From Niabella agricola (GTDB lineage: Bacteria > Bacteroidota > Bacteroidia > Chitinophagales > Chitinophagaceae), in the NCBI RefSeq assembly GCF_021538615.1, contig NZ_JAJHIZ010000002.1, forward strand, positions 124,001-188,000: a DNA stretch of 64,000 nucleotides, in the 5' to 3' direction. Shown piece by piece: positions 27,143-36,513 of this stretch (position 1 is its first letter; each line of letters opens with the position of its first letter). Both the position numbers and the translations under genes were made by a program. Under the pieces are notes generated by a model. That model worked only from the letters and a program-made list of their open reading frames with translations, was not told where the DNA came from and did no database searches.

Positions 27143-29353
27143 GTGAAAAAGTATTTTTTGTTAGCAACGTTTTTCATTTTTCCGTCTGCGGGAGTATCGT
27201 GCGCTCAGGAGCAGGTATATGAGATCGATGCATCGCAGGTGGCGGGCCGGGAACCGCAGCTGATCCCCTTCTCCGGCATTAATCCGCAGGGAGTAAAACT
27301 TTCGGCCAATAACCGGTTTTTCTTAAAAAATGATCAGCCCTGGTTTCCGCTGATGGGCGAGCTGCATTATAATCGTGTGCCGCCGCAGGATTGGGAATCC
27401 GGTATTTTGAAAATGAAAAGCGCCGGGCTCGCTATTATTGCCACCTATGTCTTCTGGAACGAGCATGAAATTGCACCGGGCGTATGGGACTGGAAGGCCA
27501 ACCGGGATCTGAGAAAGTTTGTGGAGCTCTGCAGTAAACATCATATGTATGTATGGCTGCGTATTGGCCCCTGGGCACACGGTGAGCAGCTCCATGGAGG
27601 CCACCCAGATTGGATCGCAACAATGCCCGGGAAACGCAGTAATGACCCCGCATATATTGCAGCTGCTGCAAAATTGTTCAACCAGATAGGAGCGCAGGTA
27701 AGAGGACTCTTCTTTAAAGCGGGAGGACCTGTCATCGGTATACAGTTGGAGAATGAATATGCAGGCGGACAGGCAGCACATATTTCCAAACTGAAGGAAA
27801 TGGCACAGGCGTCCGGTATGCAGCCGGTGTTTTGGTCTGTTACAGCCAATACCGTTTTTGACCAGGATAAAATGGAAGTAATTCCCTTACAGGGCTCTTA
27901 TTGTTACCGGGGCTGGGAGCCTGGCGGTGGCGGACCTACGGCCGATTTCCTGTATGGAGATGATCAATGGATCATGGGCGATGCGCTGGGGAAACTTTTT
28001 TATAACCCGGCATTGTTCCCGCGTGGTCTTTGCGAGCAGGGCGCCGGCAGCCAGATGACCTATCAAAACCGTTTTGTTGTGGAGCCGCAGGTAGAAGCGG
28101 CGCACCTGCAAAACCAGGTGGGCCGTGGTATGAACATGATCGGGTACTATATGTTCCACGGGGGCACTCAAACACCGGGTTTAAAAGAACCGGGGCTGCC
28201 TGAAAGCTACGACTTTCAGGCGCCCATCGGCGAGTTTGGGATCATCCGTCCTTCATACCAACAGCTGAAAATATTGCACCATTTTATCAATGATTTTGGA
28301 AGCATGTTAGCGGCTATGCCACAGGTGGAACCAGGGCACCCTGTACGCGATGTTCGCAATACGAAAGACCTGCGTTTTATAGCAAGGGTGAAGGATAACA
28401 GTGGTTTTTTATTTTTAATGAATACCCAGGTACGCATTCCCATGCCGGATAAAAAGGTTGCCGTAAGTGTAAAGCTGGAGCATGAAACCATCCGTTTTCC
28501 ATCTGTTACGTTAAAAGGACAAACCAGCCTGGTATTGCCGTTTAATTTGCGGGTAGGGAATCTGTTGGTTAAATACGCTACAGCACAGCCATTGGCAAAG
28601 ATCCATACTGGCAATACAACAACTTTATTCCTGGTAAAGCCGGAAGGTGTCGACCCTGAGATAGTCGTTGCAAAAAGTGACGGCAGCTTGATAAAGGCCC
28701 CGTTGCTGGTGAATAAGCCCATTGTATTTGCCGGGGTACTGCATCAGCAGCTCAGGGTGGTGCTGCTCTCCCGGCAGGATGCTGAGAATAGCTGGCGTAC
28801 CACCATTAATGGAAAGGAAGTGTTGCTGGTTACGGCGGCCGATCTTATCAATGATGGTAAAAGTCTGCAGTTGCAGCAGCTTGCTGATCGTTTATTTAAT
28901 CTTAAAGTATATCCCAAAGACGCTATAGATCTTAAAAAAAACAATAACATTCATACCGGGGTGTCCGGCATTTATACCTATTATAGCATTTCCGTGGCTG
29001 CTTACCGACCTGATGTTTACCCCAGGCTGAAGAAAGATCGGGCCGTTGTTTCATTGCCGGCATCCCTGCCGGAAAGGGTAAATGATCTGCTGCTGAAGAT
29101 CAGTTACCTCGGTGGCAGTGCTGCAGCAAGCCAGGAGGGGCGATTGCTGACCGACAACCTGTTTAACGGAACCCCCTGGTGGTTCAGCACAGGAAGATAT
29201 TGCGGAAAAGGGGATCTTCACTTTGATGTGCGAAAATGGCAAGATGAAATTATAGGAGTAGATCTGGATCGCATGCAGAGGGCAAAGGTAAAAGGTGCGG
29301 TGATCGAAAAGATAACAGTTATTCCGCAGTATAAAATCAATATCCGGTTATAG
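27143..29353 (+). CDS. GH35 beta-galactosidase
   Basis: Secreted or periplasmic beta-galactosidase. The start is GTG 27143, giving a signal peptide (KKYFLLATFFIFPSAGVSCA) that may be a lipoprotein signal. The GH35 barrel is clear: MGELHYNRVPPQDWESGILK, ATYVFWNEHE, WLRIGPWAHGE, GGPVIGIQLENEYAGG (acid/base about E205) and RGLCEQGAGSQMTY (candidate nucleophile about E298). A jelly-roll C-terminal part brings it to 736 aa. Removal of beta-galactose from (arabino)galactan-type chains is the likely task. It follows the DUF6067-type gene after 87 bases and is the last intact gene of the galactoside block. Confidence 0.92.
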   Translation: MKKYFLLATFFIFPSAGVSCAQEQVYEIDASQVAGREPQLIPFSGINPQGVKLSANNRFFLKNDQPWFPLMGELHYNRVPPQDWESGILKMKSAGLAIIATYVFWNEHEIAPGVWDWKANRDLRKFVELCSKHHMYVWLRIGPWAHGEQLHGGHPDWIATMPGKRSNDPAYIAAAAKLFNQIGAQVRGLFFKAGGPVIGIQLENEYAGGQAAHISKLKEMAQASGMQPVFWSVTANTVFDQDKMEVIPLQGSYCYRGWEPGGGGPTADFLYGDDQWIMGDALGKLFYNPALFPRGLCEQGAGSQMTYQNRFVVEPQVEAAHLQNQVGRGMNMIGYYMFHGGTQTPGLKEPGLPESYDFQAPIGEFGIIRPSYQQLKILHHFINDFGSMLAAMPQVEPGHPVRDVRNTKDLRFIARVKDNSGFLFLMNTQVRIPMPDKKVAVSVKLEHETIRFPSVTLKGQTSLVLPFNLRVGNLLVKYATAQPLAKIHTGNTTTLFLVKPEGVDPEIVVAKSDGSLIKAPLLVNKPIVFAGVLHQQLRVVLLSRQDAENSWRTTINGKEVLLVTAADLINDGKSLQLQQLADRLFNLKVYPKDAIDLKKNNNIHTGVSGIYTYYSISVAAYRPDVYPRLKKDRAVVSLPASLPERVNDLLLKISYLGGSAAASQEGRLLTDNLFNGTPWWFSTGRYCGKGDLHFDVRKWQDEIIGVDLDRMQRAKVKGAVIEKITVIPQYKINIRL

Positions 29354-29422
29354 TTCAGTGGCAATAAGGCGAGCGGATGTGGGGGTAATGCTTAGCGTTC
29401 CTAGGGTTAAAACAAAATCACG

Positions 29423-29768
29423 ATGTGCATAAACCCCGCTGCCAAAAATTACCTGCCACCGGTACGTGATGCGCTGTTTAATGAGGACTATAAAAAAAGC
29501 GGATTCGCTTGTGCGGCGGACGCAGGGACCTTTTACCGAATCCTATGCGCCGCTGGGCAACTTTATCTGGTAGGTGGCGCTGGAGTGCAGCAGGGCGCTG
29601 GGCCTTCGGCGTGCCATTGCAAAAATAACCTATACCGTAAATGGTACGGTTTACATACGCGAGGTATTTGCTTCATGCCCCGACCAGGTGATCGTGATCC
29701 GGCTAACTGCAAAAGGAAAAGATAAGCTCAATTTCACCTGTCGCTTCGATAGTAAAAAAAACCCGTAG
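29423..29768 (+). pseudogene. GH95 alpha-L-fucosidase fragment
   Basis: Shifting frames carry the start region of a GH95 enzyme: AAKNYLPPVRDALFNEDYKK, then KKADSLVRRTQGPFTESYAP and LGNFIW in a second frame, then ITYTVNGTVYIREVFASCPD, QVIVIRLTAKGKDKLNFTCR, FDS in a third. The catalytic barrel is missing. The locus has therefore lost a fucose-removing step it once held. The rest to 30083 has no recognised gene. Confidence 0.8.
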
Positions 29769-30083
29769 TGCCATACAAAACGGACTGCCTGTGGAAATTG
29801 AGCGGCTGGTCCTTCCGCCGTTATTTTGTAATCTACATTGGCTTCAATAAAGCTTTGCGCTTCCTTTGTGCGGATGGAATGATTATTGTAGGATGCTTCA
29901 TGGAACGCTTTAACGAAGATAAATATTTGACAAGTCTAAATTGCCCTGCTGCAAAGTCTGTTTATATAACATCAGGTACGTGAAACTATATGAACGTTGA
30001 TAAAGCAGATTCATTTCAGAAAATGATACCGGTGAAATGGTTAGCGTATATTCATTTTGTTCTTCACTAAATAAATAAAAATC

Positions 30084-30464
30084 ATGAAGCTCAGTACACT
30101 TTTAAGCATTGCCTCCATTTATATGGTTTTAGCCGGGCTTGGATTTATTTTATTTCCGCAGGCATTTGGCCGAGGAGCGGTACCCTCAGATGCTTCCCCG
30201 GCTCTGATTGCCTATCTGCGACTCATAGGGAGCCCTATGTTAGGGATCGCAGTTCTCAATTGGATGGCCAGAAAGGAAGGCCCGTCTACAGCCCGTAACG
30301 CAATTATAATAGGCAATACGGTAGGCTTCGCAGTGATAGCCGCCCTGGATATTTGGGGGCTGTTTAATGATGCAAGGCCCGCTACTAAAGTGTTTGTGGT
30401 TATACATCTGCTCTTCACGCTTGCCTTTCTCATCCTGGGCCGAAAGAACATGTTAAAGGGGTAA
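30084..30464 (+). CDS. Small four-helix membrane protein, unknown function
   Basis: 126 aa with four hydrophobic segments (about residues 5-27, 40-60, 70-92, 98-118), almost entirely membrane embedded. The ending KNMLKG is short and basic. No family is assigned. It is an intact gene between two decayed ones (GH95 fragment and the remnant at 30585), on the same strand as the PUL but not obviously part of it. An AT-rich leader precedes ATG 30084. Confidence 0.75.
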   Translation: MKLSTLLSIASIYMVLAGLGFILFPQAFGRGAVPSDASPALIAYLRLIGSPMLGIAVLNWMARKEGPSTARNAIIIGNTVGFAVIAALDIWGLFNDARPATKVFVVIHLLFTLAFLILGRKNMLKG

Positions 30465-30584
30465 GCGAGACAAGAAAAGCATAACGATGTTCCGATGATT
30501 TTTAGGGCTTCTTACAGTGGTTATATAAAGCTGGAAACTGAAAGAATATAAAAGTGAAAGGTGCGGTTTTTTGAAAGTCCGAAA

Positions 30585-30869
30585 CTGTGCCATCCATCAT
30601 CAGCTGGCATTCATTCAATCTGATGATGGATGAGGGCAACGTGTTGCCGGAGGCCGATCGTGGCCGTTACTATGAAAACCAGTTAAAAATGCCAGGGAGG
30701 CAGCGGTATATATGGCAGCAAATTATAAAGAGCCATGCGGTCTTACCCTGCCTTGGAAAGACACCAGGTATGATTTCACCTTGCCGAACTGGTTCCTGGA
30801 CCGTACGTTTGTGAATATTTTAAGTCTCCGGACCGGTGCATCCTTAAAGATTGTGATTGGCGCCTGATA
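30585..30869 (+). pseudogene. Decayed gene fragment of unrecognised family
   Basis: Frame one reads WHSFNLMMDEGNVLPEADRG and RYYENQLK, then a shift gives AAVYMAANYKEPCGLTLPWK, DTRYDFTLPNWFLD, then a stop. The composition is like a real enzyme, but no family was identified and no start or end remains. 30870-31180 holds nothing recognisable; its last part is AT-rich. Confidence 0.4.
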
Positions 30870-31180
30870 TGCGTTGCGGGCACAGCGATCGGTAATATCG
30901 AAAAGTACCTGTACCCACGCAGCAGGCGGCCTTGTTATGCGTGCTGTACCGGGTACGCATTTCCCGGGGTAGAAATGCGCCATGGACCCCCCAGGAGCTT
31001 TAAAAGATTGCCAGCTTTTTAACTTTCGGTTCATAGATGGATTTGAATATTCAATATTTTCATAAAAAAATATTTTAATTGTCATTTTTACAATTTATCT
31101 TTATGCTTCCATAACCTGCCGGGGTGGCTTGCCAGCCTCCGGACAGCTTTATGATTGCTTGATAGTTAAACCATTCAACA

Positions 31181-31387
31181 ATGCAGCAGTTTCGCCATCA
31201 ACAAAACAGATTGATCCGACAGGCCGGGCTATTGCAGCGGTTGAGGCTGGGACCGCGATCCTGGTTTCAACAGGCGTTCATCGATGCCGGCATAATAACA
31301 AAACTGGAGAAGCGCTGTAAAAACCGCGGATTACGAAGCCGGGCCGGCATGGAACAATGGGTGTATATACCGGTTCCAAAGTTTTGA
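31181..31387 (+). CDS. Possible small basic ORF (68 aa), uncertain
   Basis: Arg/Lys-rich frame ending in GLRSRAGMEQWVYIPVPKF just before the arabinoside block. The C-terminus looks protein-like, but no family is recognised and the N-terminal third overlaps another open frame. It may be the tail of a decayed gene. Confidence 0.25.
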   Translation: MQQFRHQQNRLIRQAGLLQRLRLGPRSWFQQAFIDAGIITKLEKRCKNRGLRSRAGMEQWVYIPVPKF

Positions 31388-31409
31388 CAGGTTGATCTAA
31401 ATGTGTTTT

Positions 31410-33374
31410 ATGAAAAAAATATGGTCTTTATTTTTTATTGTATCGGCTACTTGCACAGCCGGTAACGCGCAAACAAAAACCTTCCGGGTGGATGTAAGCC
31501 GGCCGGTAGCGGCGGTATCGCCCACCATGTATGGCGTCTTTTTTGAAGACATTAATTTTGGGGCCGATGGCGGCATTTATGCCGAGCTGGTAAAGAACCG
31601 CTCCTTTGAGTTCTTTAAACCACTAATGGGGTGGAAGGTGGAACAAACTCCGTTTCGTGAAGGAGCTGTTACGGTACTGAACCGGAAAGGGCCAAATCCC
31701 CGTTTCCTGAGGGTGGTGCTCAATCCTGCAGCTGACCGCGGGTTTTCCTTAATGAACGAGGGATTCCGTGGTATGGGTATTAAGCAGGGCCTGCGCTATG
31801 ATGCTTCTTTTATGTATGCAACCTCTGATCCCGGCATCCGCGTTCATTTTGAATTACTGGATACGGCTAATCGGGTCATCGGCTCGGGGTTGGTAACGCC
31901 CGCTGCTACAAACGGCGCCTGGAAAAAACAGGAGTTTTCATTTGTAGCCGGCCAAACAGAAGAAAAAGGAAGACTGCGGATCTCCCTGGAGGGATCCGGA
32001 ACCATCGACCTGGACATGATCTCGCTTTTCCCCTCCGATACCTGGAAGGGCCGTAAAGGCGGCATGCGGGCCGACATGGTGCAGATGCTGGCTGATATGA
32101 AGCCGGGCTTTATCCGTTTTCCCGGGGGCTGTATTGTAGAAGGCTTTGATCTTTCGCAGCGGTATCAATGGAAAAAAACGATTGGCCCGGTAGAAGAGCG
32201 GCAGTTGCTCATCAACCGCTGGAACTTTGAATTTCCACACCGCGCCGCCCCGGATTATTTCCAAACCTTCGGCCTGGGCTTTTTTGAATACTTCCAGCTG
32301 GCGGAAGACGTTGGCGCGGAGCCTCTGCCCATCCTGAATTGTGGTATGGCCTGCCAGTTTAATTCGGCCGAGCTGGTACCGCTTGATGCGCTGGATCCTT
32401 ATATCCAGGATGCCCTGGATTTGATTGAGTTTGCCAATGGTCCTGTTACTTCCAAATGGGGAAAGATCCGGGCAGATATGGGGCACCCGGAACCGTTTCA
32501 TTTAAAGATGATGGGAGTTGGCAATGAGAACTGGGGCCCGCAATACCTGGAACGCTTACAGCTGTTTCAAAAAGCCATCAACGCAAAATATTCCAACTTT
32601 AAGATCGTGGCCAGTTCGGGCACGGACCCGGATGGCCCGCGTTTTGACCTGCTGAACAAGGCACTCCGCGCATCAAACATTGCATTTATCGATGAACATT
32701 ATTACCGGCCACCGCAGTGGTTTTTCGGCAATGCGAAGCGGTACGACTCCTATCCCCGTAGCGGTACAAAGGTCTTTGCCGGGGAATATGCATCGCACCC
32801 TGCCGGTGTGGCACCCGAAAAAAAGAACAACTGGTTGGCAGCGTTATCGGTGGCTGCCTTCCTCACTGGTGTGGAGCGGAATGCAGCGGTGGTGGAGATG
32901 GCCTCCTACGCTCCGCTGTTTGCCCATACCGAGGGATGGCAATGGGCTCCGGACCTGATCTGGGTAAACAACCTGAAAGTGTTTGGGACCCCGGATTATT
33001 ATGTGCAAAAAATGTATGCATTAAATAAAGGTACCAAAGTGCTTGCTCTTACCATGAACAAAGAGCCTGTAGCCGGGCAGGATAGTTTATATGCTTCCGC
33101 TGTAATAGATGCTGATGCCAAAGTGCTTGTGGTCAAAATAGTAAACGCCGCGCCGCGGGAACAGCAGGTGCAGCTGGCCGTTGATGGTGTTAAAAAGCTG
33201 GGCAGCTCTGCAAAGCAGATGTTGCTGCGAAGCGATGATCTTAACAGCATCAACTCCCTGGCACAACCGGAAAAGATCGTTCAGAAGGAAACGGATATTG
33301 TAATAAAGGGGAAGAGCCCGTTGATAGAGGTTGCGCCCTATTCATTTTACATCCTCCGTATTCCTTATTTATAA
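31410..33374 (+). CDS. GH51 alpha-L-arabinofuranosidase
   Basis: Signal peptide KKIWSLFFIVSATCTAGNAQ, then the GH51 opening (SPTMYGVFFEDINFGADGGI; YAELVKNRSFEF), a carbohydrate-binding-like insert, the barrel (IRFPGGCIVEG) with acid/base Glu in GVGNENWGP (about E373) and nucleophile Glu in VFAGEYASH (about E459), and the C-terminal beta domain. It releases terminal alpha-L-arabinofuranose. The start at 31410 is chosen for the MKK signal; ATG 31401 is in frame. Its stop overlaps the GH43 start (TAATG), so the two are coupled. Confidence 0.94.
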   Translation: MKKIWSLFFIVSATCTAGNAQTKTFRVDVSRPVAAVSPTMYGVFFEDINFGADGGIYAELVKNRSFEFFKPLMGWKVEQTPFREGAVTVLNRKGPNPRFLRVVLNPAADRGFSLMNEGFRGMGIKQGLRYDASFMYATSDPGIRVHFELLDTANRVIGSGLVTPAATNGAWKKQEFSFVAGQTEEKGRLRISLEGSGTIDLDMISLFPSDTWKGRKGGMRADMVQMLADMKPGFIRFPGGCIVEGFDLSQRYQWKKTIGPVEERQLLINRWNFEFPHRAAPDYFQTFGLGFFEYFQLAEDVGAEPLPILNCGMACQFNSAELVPLDALDPYIQDALDLIEFANGPVTSKWGKIRADMGHPEPFHLKMMGVGNENWGPQYLERLQLFQKAINAKYSNFKIVASSGTDPDGPRFDLLNKALRASNIAFIDEHYYRPPQWFFGNAKRYDSYPRSGTKVFAGEYASHPAGVAPEKKNNWLAALSVAAFLTGVERNAAVVEMASYAPLFAHTEGWQWAPDLIWVNNLKVFGTPDYYVQKMYALNKGTKVLALTMNKEPVAGQDSLYASAVIDADAKVLVVKIVNAAPREQQVQLAVDGVKKLGSSAKQMLLRSDDLNSINSLAQPEKIVQKETDIVIKGKSPLIEVAPYSFYILRIPYL

Positions 33375-34381
33375 TGAAAAGATGGATAACGGTTTTAGCG
33401 ATTGCGTGGATGAGCGCCCCGCTGCAGGTTTGGCCGCAGGCGATAAAGACGGGCATGACGTTCAGTACCCGCCAAACACCGGTTCATGACCCTGTGCTGA
33501 TAAAGCAGGGCCATACCTATTATCTTTTTGGAACGGGCAGGGGCATCAGTGTTTTTTCGTCAAAGGATCTCCAAACCTGGAAAAAGGAAAAACCGGTTTT
33601 TGAACAACCGCCTGCCTGGGCAGCAGCAGCCGTACCCGGATACGAGGGGCATGCCTGGGCGCCGGATATCAGTTATTATAAAGGACTTTATTATTTGTTG
33701 TATTCGGTTTCCACCTTTGGGAAAAACAATTCCTGTGTTGGTATGGCGGTAAATACCACCCTGGATCCTACAGATCCCGCGTTTGAATGGGAAGACAAGG
33801 GTATGATCATCCGGTCCGTTGCCGGCAGCGACCATTGGAATGCGATCGATCCCAACCTCGTGTTGCACGAAAAGGGAAAACCCTGGCTCTGCTTCGGTTC
33901 ATTTTGGAATGGCATTCAGCTGGTGGCGTTGGCCTCCGATCTGAAGCCGGCCGGAGGTGTAAAGACCATTGCAAGCCGCTGCACAGGGCAGCCTGGCGCG
34001 GATTCAGTGACAGCAGGCGGCGCAATAGAAGCGCCATTTGTATTCCGGAAGAACGGCTATTACTATCTTTTTGTTTCCTGGGATTATTGCTGCAAAGGCC
34101 GTGATAGCAATTATAAGGTTGTGGTAGGACGGAGCCGGAAGATTACGGGCCCTTATGTAGATAAAAAAGGGCAGCCCATGGCGCAGAACGGCGGCTCTCT
34201 TTTGATCGGGGGAAATGGCAGCGAATGGATGGGCATCGGGCACAACGCTGTTTTTACCGATACCGACGGGACCGATTATTTTGTGGCACATGGATACGAT
34301 GAAGGGGAGTCTAAACTATGGATCCGGAAACTTCGATGGGCGACAGATGGATGGCCGCTGCTGGAAGGTGTTTCGCTGTAG
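33374..34381 (+). CDS. GH43 arabinanase-type glycosidase
   Basis: 335-aa secreted five-bladed propeller. The catalytic triad is visible as Asp in PVHDPVLIK, Asp in NAIDPNLVL and Glu in GAIEAPFVF. The layout (SSKDLQTWKKEKPVFEQPPA; GHAWAPDISYYKGLYYLLYS; DSNYKVVVGRSRKITGPYVD) resembles endo-alpha-1,5-arabinanase-like GH43 members. Translation is coupled to GH51. It could cut arabinan or side chains, producing substrates for the neighbouring arabinofuranosidases. Endo versus exo mode is not decidable here. 34382-34561 has no gene. Confidence 0.9.
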   Translation: MKRWITVLAIAWMSAPLQVWPQAIKTGMTFSTRQTPVHDPVLIKQGHTYYLFGTGRGISVFSSKDLQTWKKEKPVFEQPPAWAAAAVPGYEGHAWAPDISYYKGLYYLLYSVSTFGKNNSCVGMAVNTTLDPTDPAFEWEDKGMIIRSVAGSDHWNAIDPNLVLHEKGKPWLCFGSFWNGIQLVALASDLKPAGGVKTIASRCTGQPGADSVTAGGAIEAPFVFRKNGYYYLFVSWDYCCKGRDSNYKVVVGRSRKITGPYVDKKGQPMAQNGGSLLIGGNGSEWMGIGHNAVFTDTDGTDYFVAHGYDEGESKLWIRKLRWATDGWPLLEGVSL

Positions 34382-34561
34382 GGCCGGCCCGGCGCCATTA
34401 AAGCGATCTTTAAAGACATGCCAGGCAATGGCTGGCATTATTCGGGCGGTATCATGATAATTGTTGATCAGACATTTTATTTTTTAATTTGGCAGGAGCG
34501 CTTCCTGTCCGCAGCAGGAGGGTACAAAAGATAAATATTGAAATCAATGGGAAATCAGCAG

Positions 34562-36499
34562 ATGAAACGATGGTTTTTAGCAATGTTCTGTTTTACAGCC
34601 GCGCTTGCTCCGCGGGCACAGGAACTACATGTAAAGGGTCCGGATGGGCGGCTGGATGTGGTGCTTTCCGTGGCAGAGGGCCGGCCGGCTTATGAAGTAC
34701 GTTACAACGGGAAGGTGTTTCTTGAAAAATCGCCGTTGGGGCTGAACACTACGATAGGCGATTTTAGCTGCGGCCTGAAGCTCATGGATCACCGTATAAA
34801 AATGATTACCGAGGATTATACGCTTAACCGGTCCAAACATTCGCAGGTGCATTATGAAGCCAGCGAGCTGGTGGCCACTTTTGCCAATACGGAAAAGCAG
34901 GCGATGGATATTATATTCAGGGTAAGCAATCATGATGTGGCATTTTGCTATGCCCTGCCCCGGCAGGGCGGCAGGGCAGCGCTGGCTGTTCAGCAGGAAT
35001 ATACGGGATTCCGGTTCCCTTTGCAGACTACTACGTTCTTAACGCCACAAAGCCGGGCCATGACCGGCTGGAAGCGCACCAAACCTAGTTATGAAGAACC
35101 TTATAAAGCAGATATGCCCATGGATGCGCCATCTGCCTATGGTAATGGTTACACTTTTCCCGGTTTATTTCGCATCGGCCGGGAAGGATGGGTATTGGTC
35201 AGCGAAACCGGTGTGGATAGCCGTTATTGCGCATCCCGTTTAAGTGAATATCAATCCGGCGGTTTATACCAGATCGCGTTCCCCATGGCGGCAGAAAATG
35301 ATGGAAATGGCACAGTAGCCCCGGCCTTTGCGTTGCCGGGACGCACACCCTGGCGCACCCTGACGGTGGGTGAAACACTGAAGCCTGTTGTAGAAACCAC
35401 CGTGCCCTGGGATGTGGTAAAACCCTTGTATGAAACCCGCCACAGGTACCACTGGGGCAGGGGTACCTGGAGCTGGATCCTTTGGCAGGACCAAAGCATC
35501 AATTATAACGACCAGGTAGCCTATATCGATCTGGCAGCCGCAATGGGGTATGAGTATGTATTGGTCGATAACTGGTGGGATCAAAACATCGGCCGTCAAC
35601 GGATGGCTTCGCTGGTAAAATACGCCCAAAGCAGAAAAGTGGATGTCTTTCTTTGGTACAGTTCCAGCGGGTATTGGAACGATATTGAGCAGGGCCCGGT
35701 AAACCGTATGGATAATCCCATTGTGCGCAAACGGGAAATGCAGTGGTTGCAAAGCCTGGGCGTAAAGGGAATTAAGGTAGATTTTTTCGGAGGCGATAAA
35801 CAGGAGACGATGCGCCTGTATGAGGCCATTCTCAGTGATGCGGATGATCATGGGCTAATGGTCATCTTTCATGGAGCAACCTTGCCGCGGGGCTGGGAGC
35901 GCATGTATCCCAACTATGCAGGCAGCGAAGCCGTGCTGGCTTCAGAGAACATGGTTTTTACACAGGCTGCCTGCGACCAGGAGGCATTCAATGCCTGTCT
36001 CCATCCGTTTATCCGCAACACAGTGGGATGTATGGAGTTTGGCGGCAGCTTCCTGAACAAACGGTTGAACCGTGGCAATAATGGCGGATCCGAACGGCGT
36101 AGTTCTGATGCCTTCCAGCTTGCGGTTGCGGTACTGTTTCAAAACCCGGTACAGTTCTTCGCCCTGGCACCCAATAACCTTACTGATGCGGCGCCGGTGA
36201 GCCTTGGCTTTATGAAAGAAGTGCCTAGCACCTGGGATGAAACCCGGTATATAGACGGATACCCGGGTAAATATGTGGTGCTGGCCCGCCGGCAGGGCAG
36301 TCGCTGGTATATAGCCGGTATCAATGCCCGGCAGCAGGCAGTACAGTTAAAATTGGATCTTTCCCTGCTGGCCGGGCAACGGGTGGAACTGATCACTGAT
36401 GGTCCGCAAAAGGCGCCGGCAGCTCATCGCACCACGATCAGCAAAAACGGGATTTTTGAAATTACCCTGCAACCGGGGGGAGGATTTGTTATAAGATAA
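34562..36499 (+). CDS. GH97 glycosidase, second copy (retaining type)
   Basis: Signal peptide MKRWFLAMFCFTAALAPRAQ (start 34562; in-frame ATG 34547 and TTG 34538 are alternatives). It has the GH97 N-domain (VKGPDGRLDVVLSV), the barrel with Asp in GIKVDFFGGDKQ (about D407, retaining nucleophile position), a following NYAGSEAVLASENM segment, and the C-terminal QPGGGFVIR. It differs strongly from the first GH97 in the N-domain and active-site surroundings, so a different alpha-galactoside linkage is likely. It is followed by GH127/146 after 14 bases. Confidence 0.93.
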   Translation: MKRWFLAMFCFTAALAPRAQELHVKGPDGRLDVVLSVAEGRPAYEVRYNGKVFLEKSPLGLNTTIGDFSCGLKLMDHRIKMITEDYTLNRSKHSQVHYEASELVATFANTEKQAMDIIFRVSNHDVAFCYALPRQGGRAALAVQQEYTGFRFPLQTTTFLTPQSRAMTGWKRTKPSYEEPYKADMPMDAPSAYGNGYTFPGLFRIGREGWVLVSETGVDSRYCASRLSEYQSGGLYQIAFPMAAENDGNGTVAPAFALPGRTPWRTLTVGETLKPVVETTVPWDVVKPLYETRHRYHWGRGTWSWILWQDQSINYNDQVAYIDLAAAMGYEYVLVDNWWDQNIGRQRMASLVKYAQSRKVDVFLWYSSSGYWNDIEQGPVNRMDNPIVRKREMQWLQSLGVKGIKVDFFGGDKQETMRLYEAILSDADDHGLMVIFHGATLPRGWERMYPNYAGSEAVLASENMVFTQAACDQEAFNACLHPFIRNTVGCMEFGGSFLNKRLNRGNNGGSERRSSDAFQLAVAVLFQNPVQFFALAPNNLTDAAPVSLGFMKEVPSTWDETRYIDGYPGKYVVLARRQGSRWYIAGINARQQAVQLKLDLSLLAGQRVELITDGPQKAPAAHRTTISKNGIFEITLQPGGGFVIR

Positions 36500-36513
36500 A
36501 CAAAACAAACAGT

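Noticed and set aside
29768..29983. 71-aa frame after the GH95 fragment
   Set aside because: No similarity to GH95 or other families; likely chance frame in decayed DNA.
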